DNA of 64,000 bases, taken from the NCBI RefSeq assembly GCF_009363615.1, contig NZ_CP045384.1, positions 3,222,501 to 3,286,500 of the forward strand. Reading direction: 5' to 3'. The position numbers and the translations under genes were made by a program. Below are positions 55,958-64,000 of the stretch, piece after piece. The notes beneath the pieces were generated by a model. It searched no databases. It worked only from the letters and a program-made list of their open reading frames with translations, and was not told the origin of the DNA. Source of the DNA: Ruegeria sp. THAF33. Lineage in GTDB: Bacteria > Pseudomonadota > Alphaproteobacteria > Rhodobacterales > Rhodobacteraceae. How positions within the stretch are numbered: the stretch's first letter is position 1; each line of letters begins with the position of its first letter.

Positions 55958-57271
55958 TTATCTGAGTTCGCCAAGAATACGCGCAATGAAATTGTCGAAT
56001 TCCGTGGGCCTCGGGTCCGAATTCCTGGATGACGCGCCACCGCTGCCTGCCAGGTAGACTTCTATCCGCCCCGGACGGGTCTTGCTGCCCGAATTCGTGA
56101 AATCCCTCAATATTCCGTCAAGAGCATCAGCTGCCAGCGCCGCGTTTTCAGCGTCGCTTGGATGGTAGAAACGAACCTGTGTTTCTCTGACTCGAAAACC
56201 CACGCGGTCTGTTGATACAACAGTCGCGCGGCCCTGCGTAAGCAGTTCCAAAGCCCGGCTGCTGGCGTCTTGCGACACTCTCAACGGAACAAAAAGCGAG
56301 ACTTCCAGATCAATGGGGGATTGTGCGGGCGAAAGCGGTTTTACCTCTGCATAAGACGGGACCGCAGATAAAGTGATCTCTTGCAGAACAGGGTCCAAAA
56401 CCATCAAGGATGTCTGCGAAAAGCTGTCTTTGTTCGACCGGTTGGTGTGGCGCCACGGAGGTTCGGCAGAAGCTGGAAACAGGGTTTGAATATCCGCAGA
56501 AGAAGCGGTGGCCAAGATGGGTTCGAGCTGTGGCGGAATGAATATGGCTGGCGGGGACAAAGACACGGCCGGTTCCGCTTCTGGGGTTGGGGGTCTTGGC
56601 TCCACCCTGTCTTGGTCATCCGCAGCCGAAATGTCTTCGGCTGGAACGGGTGGCGTCACGAGCGCTTCAACCGAGACGCTCTGGTCGAGAGGTGCGCCTG
56701 TGATCGCATCCTCGACCTCTTCGATGATTGCCGGGTTGGAAACGGGTGCGACTTCGGAAGACGCTGAATCGGCGGGGCCCTCGGCTGCTTGTGTGTCTCG
56801 TGGGGCCGGTGACTCAGCGATTCCGACGGTGGGGGCTCTGTCTGAAAGCAGCTCCTCGATTTCAGGAAGAGTTTCAGTCGCCGCATCCAGGCTGGCTGGG
56901 GGCGTTCCACCGGTGGAGCGCAAAGTTCCGGCAATATGTGTGACCGCCCATTGCAGGGACGCGCCGCAAACCAAGGCGGCCAGAATAATTCCTGCTCTAA
57001 CCAAGGGTTTTTTCCGGGTTTTTGGTTCTTCCAAATGCAGGGAACGGACCCGGTCTGATACGATCTCTTCGATTTTGGATTCGTCCGGCCGGGGTAGGTG
57101 TTCTGTCTCGGAAGGTTTCAGGGCGGGTTTTTCCTGCGCTTCACCCTGCGCCCCGCTGAGCACTCTGGCACGCTTTTCACGCGCCTCTTTCAGGCGCGCT
57201 TCCCAGTTTTTTGAATTCTTTGCAGCAACGGCGTCTTCGAATATCCCATTGCCGCCTTCGTCGTCAGACAT
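55958..57271 (-). CDS. Uncharacterised bitopic membrane protein with a proline/acid-rich linker
   Basis: The 437-residue product has a charged cytoplasmic N-terminus (residues 1-88), one membrane segment (91-113), a long low-complexity linker rich in Pro, Ala, Glu and Ser (about 118-290), and a folded C-terminal part (about 300-437) with QVRFYHPSDAENAALAADAL and GRIEVYLAG. The layout suggests a periplasmic domain on a flexible stalk, such as a cell-envelope protein. I do not recognise the family with confidence; the end loosely resembles LytR_C-type domains. Confidence 0.75.
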   Translation of the reverse strand: MSDDEGGNGIFEDAVAAKNSKNWEARLKEAREKRARVLSGAQGEAQEKPALKPSETEHLPRPDESKIEEIVSDRVRSLHLEEPKTRKKPLVRAGIILAALVCGASLQWAVTHIAGTLRSTGGTPPASLDAATETLPEIEELLSDRAPTVGIAESPAPRDTQAAEGPADSASSEVAPVSNPAIIEEVEDAITGAPLDQSVSVEALVTPPVPAEDISAADDQDRVEPRPPTPEAEPAVSLSPPAIFIPPQLEPILATASSADIQTLFPASAEPPWRHTNRSNKDSFSQTSLMVLDPVLQEITLSAVPSYAEVKPLSPAQSPIDLEVSLFVPLRVSQDASSRALELLTQGRATVVSTDRVGFRVRETQVRFYHPSDAENAALAADALDGILRDFTNSGSKTRPGRIEVYLAGSGGASSRNSDPRPTEFDNFIARILGELR

Positions 57272-57432
57272 GGGTTTTTGCTTTCAAGAAAGACCGATCT
57301 TTACTCGAACACCACCAAGCAATTTCAATCGCGGAAAAACGCGACCGACATGTTCTCACCCGGCAAAGCCCATGGAAAGATAGCATCTTGCCAGGGGTTT
57401 GAGAAGTTCTGCGCCCGGTGCCACTGTCCCGT

Positions 57433-57855
57433 TCAGTCAGGCTGGGTTTCACCCAGCATGCAAATCACCCGCCATTCATCCTCGGTCACGGGTTGCACCG
57501 ACAAACGAGAGTTCTTCACCAGCACCATGTTGGCCAGACGCTCGTCCGCCTTGATCTGGTCCAGCGTTACGGGTTTGGAAAAGGGCCGCACGGCTTTGAT
57601 GTCGACACACTCCCACCGTTCATCATCGGTGGTGCTGTCGGGATGGGCCTCGGCACAGACCTCGACAATGCCAACAACGGACTTGTCCTTTTGCGAATGG
57701 TAGAAGAACCCCCGGTCCCCAACCTTCATCTGACGCATGAAATTGCGCGCCTGATAATTGCGGACACCGTCCCATTCCTCGCCCGCGTCGCCCTTTGCGA
57801 CTTGCTGATCCCAACTCCAGGTCGACGGTTCCGACTTGAACAACCAATAGGCCAT
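57433..57855 (-). CDS. EVE domain protein
   Basis: The 140-residue protein matches the EVE/PUA-like fold (YWLFKSEPSTWSWDQ, WDGVRNYQARNFMRQMKVGD, FFYHS). EVE domains are thought to bind modified bases in RNA or DNA. The ATG at 57855 overlaps the yciI stop (ATGA). Confidence 0.9.
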   Translation of the reverse strand: MAYWLFKSEPSTWSWDQQVAKGDAGEEWDGVRNYQARNFMRQMKVGDRGFFYHSQKDKSVVGIVEVCAEAHPDSTTDDERWECVDIKAVRPFSKPVTLDQIKADERLANMVLVKNSRLSVQPVTEDEWRVICMLGETQPD

Positions 57856-58124
57856 CAACCGATCACCTTTTTCCACGGGATCAGCTCAACCGATTGGAAC
57901 AATCCTGCCTTCGCGTAAGGGTCGCCGTCGGCCCACGATTGTGCGGCGGCCGGGTCTTCCACATCGAGGATTATCAATGAACCGATCATGGCGTCACCGT
58001 TCAGCAACGGTCCGGCCTGTGACACGACGCCGGTTTCTTCGATATAGGCTAGGTGGGCCGAGCGGTTGTCTAATCGGGTTTGCAACGCGTCGGGTTTGTC
58101 ACGAGCGATGAGGGCGATCAGCAT
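57855..58124 (-). CDS. YciI-like domain protein
   Basis: The 89-residue protein has the YciI fold with a conserved His/Asp pattern (LIALIARDKPDALQTRLDNRSAHLAYI) and a central GSLIILDVEDPAAAQSWADGDPYAKAGLF. YciI-like proteins are small alpha/beta-barrel enzymes of mostly unknown reaction. It is coupled to the EVE gene and follows gpsA by 1 bp. Confidence 0.88.
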   Translation of the reverse strand: MLIALIARDKPDALQTRLDNRSAHLAYIEETGVVSQAGPLLNGDAMIGSLIILDVEDPAAAQSWADGDPYAKAGLFQSVELIPWKKVIG

Positions 58125-58125
58125 G

Positions 58126-59088
58126 TTATTCCTCCTTGAGGGGTCGATTTAATAGGTTTTGAATGGCCTCGGTGACACTGTAGGCGCCATGGCTCAGGTC
58201 CGCCACCGTGGCGCTGATGGGCATATCCAGCCCTTCCTTGGCGGCAATGTCCGACATGGCACGAGCGGTGGCGACGCCTTCGACCGTTGTTTGGCTGTCA
58301 AAGGGCTGATTCAGACCCAAACTCAGGCCAAAACGATAGTTTCGGGACAGTTCGGAAGAGCAGGTCAGCACAAGATCCCCCAACCCGGACAAGCCCATCA
58401 GGGTGTCGGGGCGCGCGCCGCGCATCGCGGCAAAGCGCTGCATCTCGGCAAACCCGCGGGTCATCAAGGCCGCCCGGGCGCTGTCTCCCAGACCTGCGCC
58501 GATGGCGGCACCGCAGCCAATGGCCATGACATTCTTCAGCGCGCCGCCAAGTTCGGCGCCGATCGTGTCTGTGGTGCGGTAAAGGCGCAGGTTCGCCGTC
58601 GTCAGCTCGGCCTGAAGCGCCTTGCCAAGTTCGGTATCCTCGCAAGCCAGCGTCAGAGCGGTGGGCAGGCCATGTGCAATGTCATCTGCAAAACTGGGCC
58701 CGGTCAGAAGCGCGACGCTGGCATCCGGCACGCCCTCTTTGATGACCGCGACAGGTCCAAGCCCCGAGGTCAGTTCAATTCCCTTGCAGCAGGCCACCAG
58801 AGTCTTGCCGCGCAGGGCCGGGGCGTGATCTTGCAAAGCGCTGCGCAATTTCTGCATTGGCACAGCCAACAAAAGCGTGTCAGCCGTGAGCGCCTCGGCG
58901 ATATCCCCAGTCACATTGATGTCCCCGGGCAAGGTTATGTTGGGCAGCCGGGTTGCATTTTCGCGCGTCTCGCGCATCTGCTGCGCCCGATCGGCGTTTC
59001 TTGACCACAGTGTCACTGGCCCATTGCCTGCCAGCGAGATAGCCAGAGCAGTGCCAAACGCACCGGAGCCCAGGACGGATACGCTCAT
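58126..59088 (-). CDS. gpsA: Glycerol-3-phosphate dehydrogenase [NAD(P)+]
   Basis: GpsA reduces dihydroxyacetone phosphate to sn-glycerol-3-phosphate for phospholipid synthesis. The 320-residue protein begins [14 protein letters not shown], has LVACCKGIE and the conserved [28 protein letters not shown]. The ATG at 59088 overlaps the tsaD stop (ATGA). Confidence 0.96.
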   Translation of the reverse strand: MSVSVLGSGAFGTALAISLAGNGPVTLWSRNADRAQQMRETRENATRLPNITLPGDINVTGDIAEALTADTLLLAVPMQKLRSALQDHAPALRGKTLVACCKGIELTSGLGPVAVIKEGVPDASVALLTGPSFADDIAHGLPTALTLACEDTELGKALQAELTTANLRLYRTTDTIGAELGGALKNVMAIGCGAAIGAGLGDSARAALMTRGFAEMQRFAAMRGARPDTLMGLSGLGDLVLTCSSELSRNYRFGLSLGLNQPFDSQTTVEGVATARAMSDIAAKEGLDMPISATVADLSHGAYSVTEAIQNLLNRPLKEE

Positions 59089-60182
59089 GCCTTGGCCCCT
59101 TTCTTGCCACCGCCCAGCATGGCCGGGCTGTGCTGATCCAGAGGCCAGCGAGGGCGGGCGGTCAGGTCCAGCCCATCCCGCGCGCCGGCACGAAAGCGTT
59201 CCAGGCCAGCATAGGCAATCATCGCCGCATTGTCCGTGCACAACGCCAACGGGGGGGCGGTAAATTGGGTATTTTTTTCAGCACAAACAGACTCTAATGC
59301 GGACCGAATGGCCGAGTTCGCGGCAACCCCTCCGGCAACGGCAATCACGGGTTCAGACGGAGAGGTTTCCAGATACAAATCAATCGCACGCCGGGTCTTT
59401 TCGGCCAATGTGTCCACAATAGCCTGCTGGAATCCGGCGCACAGATCTGCGCGATCCTGGCGCGTCAAACCACCCTTTTCGTTCACGATCTGGTCGCGCA
59501 TCCGCATCAAAGCCGTTTTCAATCCCGAAAAGGACAGATCGCAACCGGGCCGGTCCAGAAGCGGCCTTGGAAACCGGAATCGTTTGGGATCACCGGCGCG
59601 CGCCTCGGCTTCGACGGAAGGGCCACCAGGTTGCGGCAGACCCAGAAGGCGGGCGGTTTTGTCGAAGGCCTCGCCCGGCGCATCGTCGATGGTGCCGCCA
59701 AGGCGGGTAAAATGCTCGGGCCCGTGGGCGATCAGGAATTGGCAGTGGCCGCCAGACACCAGAAGCATCAGGTAGGGGAAGGCAATGTTGTCCGTCAGTC
59801 GTGGTGTCAACGCGTGACCGGCAAGGTGATTGACACCCACCAGCGGCAGACCGGTTGCCGCACTGATCCCCTTGGCGCACATGACGCCCGACATGACCCC
59901 TCCGATCAGACCCGGCCCCGCGGTGACCGCAACGGCGTCCACGTCCTTCAGGGAAAGACCAGCGGTGTCCAGCGCTTGCAGAACGCAGACATCCAGCTTT
60001 TCCGCATGCGCCCGGGCCGCGATCTCGGGCACGACGCCACCAAAAGGGCTGTGCAGTTCGGTTTGGCCATGTACCACGGATGACAGGATTTCGGCTTTGG
60101 CGCCCGTTGTTTGACGCACGATGGCCGCGGCGGTATCGTCGCAGCTGCTTTCCAATCCCAATACGGTAAGTGTTTGCACCAT
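59085..60182 (-). CDS. tsaD: tRNA N6-adenosine threonylcarbamoyltransferase TsaD
   Basis: TsaD transfers threonylcarbamoyl to A37 of tRNAs reading ANN codons. The 365-residue ASKHA protein starts [18 protein letters not shown], has the metal-binding HLAGH (His119 and His123) and [12 protein letters not shown] near the end. The ATG at 60182 is preferred; a start at 60203 adds seven residues. It heads the tsaD-gpsA-yciI-EVE run. Confidence 0.95.
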   Translation of the reverse strand: MVQTLTVLGLESSCDDTAAAIVRQTTGAKAEILSSVVHGQTELHSPFGGVVPEIAARAHAEKLDVCVLQALDTAGLSLKDVDAVAVTAGPGLIGGVMSGVMCAKGISAATGLPLVGVNHLAGHALTPRLTDNIAFPYLMLLVSGGHCQFLIAHGPEHFTRLGGTIDDAPGEAFDKTARLLGLPQPGGPSVEAEARAGDPKRFRFPRPLLDRPGCDLSFSGLKTALMRMRDQIVNEKGGLTRQDRADLCAGFQQAIVDTLAEKTRRAIDLYLETSPSEPVIAVAGGVAANSAIRSALESVCAEKNTQFTAPPLALCTDNAAMIAYAGLERFRAGARDGLDLTARPRWPLDQHSPAMLGGGKKGAKA

Positions 60183-60268
60183 CACCCTGATCCGTTGCAT
60201 CATGATCTAACGGCGGGGTATCACCCTGCGCGGATGCAAACAATCCTGAAGGGCCAAGGGGCCGCACG

Positions 60269-60994
60269 TTGTATTTGTTGATGACCCGCCCGCGCGCTGC
60301 CTCTGAACGGTTCGTCGCGCAGCTGCCGACCCGCACCAAATCCCGGGTTCAGGTCATCTATTCTCCGATCATGGAAATCCGGCCGTTGCCGGTCGAGGTT
60401 GAGACCGAGGGTGTGCAGGGATTGATTTTCACGTCGGCCAATGCGGTGAATGCGGCAGCCCTGAAAGGTGTGGACCGCAACCTGCCCGCTTTCTGCGTCG
60501 GACCGACAACGACCAGCACAGCGAAGGGTTGCGGCTGGCGGGCCGAACTGGTCGGGGCCACGGCGGAAGAACTGGTGGGACATCTGCTTAAGCGGAGGCC
60601 CAAAAGCCCGTTGTTGCATTTGAGGGGTGAGAACACGCGCGGCAATGTTGCCGGTCGACTGACCGAATCCGGCCTGACCGTGGGGGAACTGCCAGTCTAC
60701 CAGCAATTGCTGTTGCCGCTAACATCCGAAGTGACCCGGGTGGCAGATCTGGATTCGCCAGTAATCGCACCGCTTTTTTCGCCAAGAACGGCGCGACATT
60801 TTGCCGATATTTGGACCGGATCCGCGCCTTTGTGGTTGGCTGCAATCAGCCAGGCCACGGCGGATCCCCTTTATTCATTGGACTATGCACGCCTGAAGAT
60901 CGCAAAGAAGCCGACACCAAAGAAAATGCGTAAGGCTGTCAAAAAGCTTGTGAAACATGCGTTGCGGGTTGAGGGCGGCGCGGTCCCCGATTAA
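60269..60994 (+). CDS. hemD: Uroporphyrinogen-III synthase
   Basis: HemD closes hydroxymethylbilane to uroporphyrinogen III. The 241-residue protein has LLMTRPRAASERF, LIFTSANAVNAA (substrate region), VGPTTTSTAKGCGW and GELPVYQQ. HemD diverges strongly among species, but gene context (before mic60 and hemY_N) supports it. The TTG at 60269 has AAGGGG 7 nt upstream; an ATG at 60281 is the alternative. No hemC is in the window. Confidence 0.88.
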   Translation: MYLLMTRPRAASERFVAQLPTRTKSRVQVIYSPIMEIRPLPVEVETEGVQGLIFTSANAVNAAALKGVDRNLPAFCVGPTTTSTAKGCGWRAELVGATAEELVGHLLKRRPKSPLLHLRGENTRGNVAGRLTESGLTVGELPVYQQLLLPLTSEVTRVADLDSPVIAPLFSPRTARHFADIWTGSAPLWLAAISQATADPLYSLDYARLKIAKKPTPKKMRKAVKKLVKHALRVEGGAVPD

Positions 60995-61048
60995 CTTGAC
61001 TGGGGCTGTTATTCATCTGAATTTGGATTCGATAAGGGGAATATTGCG

Positions 61049-62329
61049 GTGGCTGGTAAGAAAAAGTCCGAAGAAAAGCCGGTGGAAACCCCCAAGGCAG
61101 ATGACGTCGTCGAACCCGAACTGCAACAGGAAGATACACCTGTTGACCCGACTGAGACCGTAGAAGAAGAACTTTCCGAAGCCGAAGCCGAAGCCGAAGC
61201 CGAAGCCGAAGCCGAAGCCGAAGCCGAAGCCGAAGCCGAAGCCGAAGCCGAAGCCGAAGCCGAAGCCGAAGCCGAAGCCGAAGCCGAAGCCGAAGCCGAA
61301 GCGTCGACTGAAGATACTGCCCCGGCCGAAGAAAAAGTGGTCGAGCGTGTCGTTGAAAAGCGTGGCGGATTTGTTTCCGCTTTGCTGGGCGGTGCCATCG
61401 CTGCCGCCGTCGGGTTTGCGCTGGGTAATGGCGGGCTGTTGTCAACTGGCTCGGACAGCTCGGATACCTTGGCGACGTTGGAATCCAAACTGGCAGACCA
61501 GTCCGACCAGATTGCCAAGCTGTCTCAGGCGCTTGCAAACAGTCCGGATGATGCTGGTCTGACGGATCAGGTCAAAGCGCTGTCCGACAAATTGACACCC
61601 GTGGAAAGTGACCTGAGTGCGATCAAATCCACTGTGGATACGCTGTCAGGCCAGATCGGACCATTGTCAGACCGCATTGCGACGCTTGAGAAAACCCCGA
61701 TCGAATCCAGCGTGTCGCCCGAATCCATGGCCGCGTTCGAAGCTGAGCTTAAGAAGCTTCAGGACTCGCTGGCCTCGCAACGGGCCGAGGTTGAAAAAAT
61801 GGTTTCCGACGCTCAGGCGCTGGAGGCGAAAGCATCAGCTGATGCGCAGGCCGCGGCCAATGCCGCCGTTCTGTCGCGCTTGCATGGGCAACTGGATGCG
61901 GGTCAGCCCTATTCCGATCTGGTTGCAGAACTGAAAGCAGGCGGTGTGGATGTGCCGGATGCCCTGTCCGGGCCGGCTGAGAAGGGTGTTGAAACACTCT
62001 CTTCTCTGCGCGACAGTTTCGCGCCTGCGGCCCGAACCGCGCTGGCCCAAGTCCGTGAAGCCGACAAGGGCACCGGCCTGATCGCATTCCTGCAACGTCA
62101 AACGGGCGCGCGCTCGGTCACGCCCCAGGAAGGGGATGGGCCAGATGCCATCCTGTCACGGGCACAGGCTGCGCTTGCGGACGGAGACCTGGCCAAAGCC
62201 TTGAGCGAACTGAAATCACTTCCCGAAGCGGCACAGGCTGCAATGTCCGATTGGGAACAGGCGGCCCAAACACGGGTCGCCGCCGTCGATGCGGCGAATA
62301 CACTGGCTTCCAGCCTGAACTCGAACTGA
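61049..62329 (+). CDS. Mic60/mitofilin-like membrane protein (COG4223)
   Basis: The 426-residue protein has an acidic cytoplasmic N-terminus, 21 Glu-Ala dipeptides (residues 44-85), one membrane segment (about 107-127), a long coiled coil (about 135-270) and a C-terminal mitofilin-like domain. Alphaproteobacterial Mic60 shapes intracytoplasmic or envelope membranes and is encoded between hemD and hemY_N, exactly as here. The GTG start has AAGGGGA upstream. Confidence 0.88.
   Translation: MAGKKKSEEKPVETPKADDVVEPELQQEDTPVDPTETVEEELSEAEAEAEAEAEAEAEAEAEAEAEAEAEAEAEAEAEAEAEAEASTEDTAPAEEKVVERVVEKRGGFVSALLGGAIAAAVGFALGNGGLLSTGSDSSDTLATLESKLADQSDQIAKLSQALANSPDDAGLTDQVKALSDKLTPVESDLSAIKSTVDTLSGQIGPLSDRIATLEKTPIESSVSPESMAAFEAELKKLQDSLASQRAEVEKMVSDAQALEAKASADAQAAANAAVLSRLHGQLDAGQPYSDLVAELKAGGVDVPDALSGPAEKGVETLSSLRDSFAPAARTALAQVREADKGTGLIAFLQRQTGARSVTPQEGDGPDAILSRAQAALADGDLAKALSELKSLPEAAQAAMSDWEQAAQTRVAAVDAANTLASSLNSN
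61178..61303 (+). repeat. Hexanucleotide tandem repeat in the Mic60 gene
   Basis: GCCGAA is repeated 20 times without interruption (61181-61300), encoding alternating Glu and Ala. The unit is a multiple of three, so slippage changes protein length without shifting frame. Confidence 0.97.
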
Positions 62330-62339
62330 AGGACCTGCC

Positions 62340-63833
62340 ATGCTGTGGTCACTGTTTAAGATCCTCGTTTTTGTTGCGATTATCGGCCTGCTGGCGTTGG
62401 GCGGTCACTTCCTGATGCAAACCAGTGGCGGGGTTCAGATTACCGTCGCGGGCACGGAATTCACGCTGGGGCCGCTTCAGTCAGTGATCGCGCTGGCTGT
62501 ATTGGTTTTTGCGGTCTGGCTGTTTTTCAAGTTGCTCAGCCTGCTGATCGCAACGCTGAAATTCCTGAACGGTGACGAAACGGCCCTGTCTCGGTATTTT
62601 GACCGCAATCGCCAGCAAAAGGGATACCAGGCGCTGGCTGATGGTCTGTTGGCGCTGGCCTCGGGCGAAGGCCGCGTGGCGATGACCAAAGCCAGCAAGG
62701 CCGAAAAACTGCTGAACAAGCCCGAGCTTACCGACCTGCTGGTGGCACAGGCCGCCGAGATGACCGGGGATACGAAAAAGGCATCGGATACTTATAAAAA
62801 ACTGGTGACCAACAGCGCCACCCGTTTCGTTGGCGTGCGCGGGATCATGAAGCAGAAGCTGGCCGAAGGTGATGATGAAACGGCCCGCAAACTGGCCGAG
62901 AAGGCCCTGGCGATCAAACCACGTCATGAAGAAACGCAGGACGTTCTGCTGAACCTGCAAACCAAGGCGCAGGATTGGGCCGGTGCCCGTTCGACCCTGA
63001 CGGCCAAGCTGAAAGCCGGGTATTTGCCGCGCGATGTCTTCAAACGGCGTGACGCGGTTTTGGCCTTGTCCGAAGCCAAGGGAATTCTGGACGAAGGTGC
63101 GACGGTCGAACAGCAGGAGCGCGCGATTGAAGCCAATCGCCTGTCGCCTGATTTGGTGCCTGCCGCTGCCATGGCGGCCCGCGCGTATATCGCCAAAGGC
63201 AAACCCCGGGCCGCAACCAAGATTCTGAAAAAAGCATGGGAGGCGCAGCCGCATCCGGATCTGGCCCATGCCTTCGCCGACGTCGTGCCGGATGAAACCC
63301 CCGACCAACGGATCAAGCGGTTCACCGCGCTGACCCGGATTCACCCCGAGAACATGGAAACGCGTCTGATACTGGCCGAATTGAACATCGTGGCCGAGGA
63401 CTTCCCCGAAGCCCGCCGTGCGCTGGGCGATGTGGTCGAAACGCAGGGTGATGCGCGCGCCTATACGTTGATGGCCGCTATCGAACGGGGCGAGGGGGCT
63501 TCGGACGCCATTGTGCAAGGCTGGTTGGCCAAAGCGCTGAATGCGCCGCGTGGTCCGCAATGGGTGTGCACCAGTTGCCATGATATCCAACCTGAATGGG
63601 GACCGGTCTGCCAGAACTGCGGCAGCTTCGACACGCTCAGCTGGCAGACACCACAAACACCCGAAATCGCAAGCGCGACCGGCGTACATATGTTGCCTTT
63701 GATCGTTGGTGCGCTCGAAGATCAATCCGAAGAGCCTGAAGTCATGGAGCCCGCGGACGAGGACGATGTGGTCGAAGTGACACCAGAGTCGGCAGAGGTG
63801 GCAGACGAAGCCGAGGTTCAAAAGCAGGCCTGA
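62340..63833 (+). CDS. HemY N-terminal domain / TPR membrane protein with C-terminal zinc ribbon
   Basis: The 497-residue protein has two membrane segments within residues 1-75, then TPR-like helices (about 90-390) and a tail with Cys410, Cys413, Cys424 and Cys427 (CTSC...CQNC), a probable zinc ribbon, and an acidic C-terminus. The HemY_N family is named from the E. coli hem operon; its role in porphyrin metabolism is not settled. It follows the Mic60 gene by 10 bp. Confidence 0.87.
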   Translation: MLWSLFKILVFVAIIGLLALGGHFLMQTSGGVQITVAGTEFTLGPLQSVIALAVLVFAVWLFFKLLSLLIATLKFLNGDETALSRYFDRNRQQKGYQALADGLLALASGEGRVAMTKASKAEKLLNKPELTDLLVAQAAEMTGDTKKASDTYKKLVTNSATRFVGVRGIMKQKLAEGDDETARKLAEKALAIKPRHEETQDVLLNLQTKAQDWAGARSTLTAKLKAGYLPRDVFKRRDAVLALSEAKGILDEGATVEQQERAIEANRLSPDLVPAAAMAARAYIAKGKPRAATKILKKAWEAQPHPDLAHAFADVVPDETPDQRIKRFTALTRIHPENMETRLILAELNIVAEDFPEARRALGDVVETQGDARAYTLMAAIERGEGASDAIVQGWLAKALNAPRGPQWVCTSCHDIQPEWGPVCQNCGSFDTLSWQTPQTPEIASATGVHMLPLIVGALEDQSEEPEVMEPADEDDVVEVTPESAEVADEAEVQKQA

Positions 63834-63951
63834 GCCCTGCAACGTCTGTTTTTGCCTGCTTGCGCTCATTGAGATTGATGCGACGCCGCGCTTTTTTGGT
63901 GAAGCCTAACCGGACGCCAGTGGTCCGAAGGGTCGTGCTTTTTCGTCTCTC

Positions 63952-64000
63952 TCAGCGGCTTGTCGACGCGTTGGCGGCCTCTTGCATTTTCAGGCTGTGT
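63952..64000 (-). CDS. Possible 3' end of a minus-strand gene (cut by window edge)
   Basis: Reading leftward from the window edge, a frame gives HSLKMQEAANASTSR and then a stop at 63952. It would converge with the HemY_N gene. Only 15 codons are visible, so this is tentative. The 63834-63951 gap shows no other gene. Confidence 0.3.
   Translation of the reverse strand, partial: HSLKMQEAANASTSR

Noticed and set aside
61178..61303. GCCGAA array as a CRISPR-like or integron-like repeat
   Set aside because: It is a head-to-tail microsatellite without spacers, in frame inside a coding gene.
62481..63869. Open frame (about 460 codons) antisense to the HemY_N gene
   Set aside because: The sense strand encodes a coherent membrane/TPR/zinc-ribbon protein; the antisense product has no such signals.

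Overview
The window looks like chromosomal DNA from a marine alphaproteobacterium of the Rhodobacteraceae (Roseobacter group, Ruegeria-like). This rests on the regB-senC-regA redox cluster, alphaproteobacterial addAB, hemD-mic60-hemY_N, a TIM44-like adaptor next to mltA, DUF1127 and DUF2853 proteins, moderately high GC and many ATGA gene overlaps. It is almost entirely core genome. I see no rRNA, tRNA, CRISPR array, insertion sequence or prophage.

The centrepiece is the probable chromosome origin. An AT-rich, gene-free stretch (about 23,869-24,249) carries DnaA-box-like 9-mers and lies between divergent gene blocks. Leftward (minus strand) run hemJ, rho, mnmE, mnmG, rsmG, parA and parB. Rightward run maf, aroE, coaE and dnaQ, coupled by short overlaps. 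Two perfect 16-bp parS sites (TGTTTCACGTGAAACA) lie within the 5' ends of rsmG and mnmG, beside parAB. A third, degenerate copy of the same palindrome sits inside the putative origin.

Layout. 1-5 kb: a response regulator (cut by the window edge), an Hpt protein, ilvA, a membrane protein, argG, and DUF1810 and SCP2 proteins. 5-16.5 kb: periplasmic msrA, a ribokinase-like kinase, maeB, mutS, grpE-hrcA, and rph-rdgB-hemW-DUF454. 16.5-27 kb: the origin region. 27-37 kb: secB, fxsA, TIM44-like-mltA-smr, an MFS/lipoprotein pair, hslU and hslV split by an opposing MFS gene, a DUF1127 protein and a tandem Lin0512 pair. 37-50.6 kb: a long minus-strand run (trxA, addA, addB, murU-like, amgK-like, tsaE, PAS protein, regB) facing senC and regA. 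50.6-64 kb: small enzymes, ahcY with a structured leader, an extensin-like protein, DUF2853, an uncharacterised membrane-anchored protein, EVE-YciI-gpsA-tsaD, then hemD-mic60-hemY_N.

Functional themes: replication and segregation around oriC/parS; DNA repair (MutS, AddAB, DnaQ, RdgB, Smr); proteostasis (HrcA/GrpE, HslUV, SecB, thioredoxin, MsrA); tRNA modification (MnmE/MnmG, TsaE, TsaD); tetrapyrrole and membrane organisation (HemD, HemJ, HemW, Mic60, HemY_N); redox control (RegBA/SenC); and murein turnover (MltA, AmgK/MurU-like). I see no clear novel multi-gene system. The best leads are the parS copies in coding sequence, the parS-like palindrome inside oriC, the 20-copy hexanucleotide repeat in mic60, the ahcY leader structure, the Lin0512 pair, and the PAS protein beside regB.
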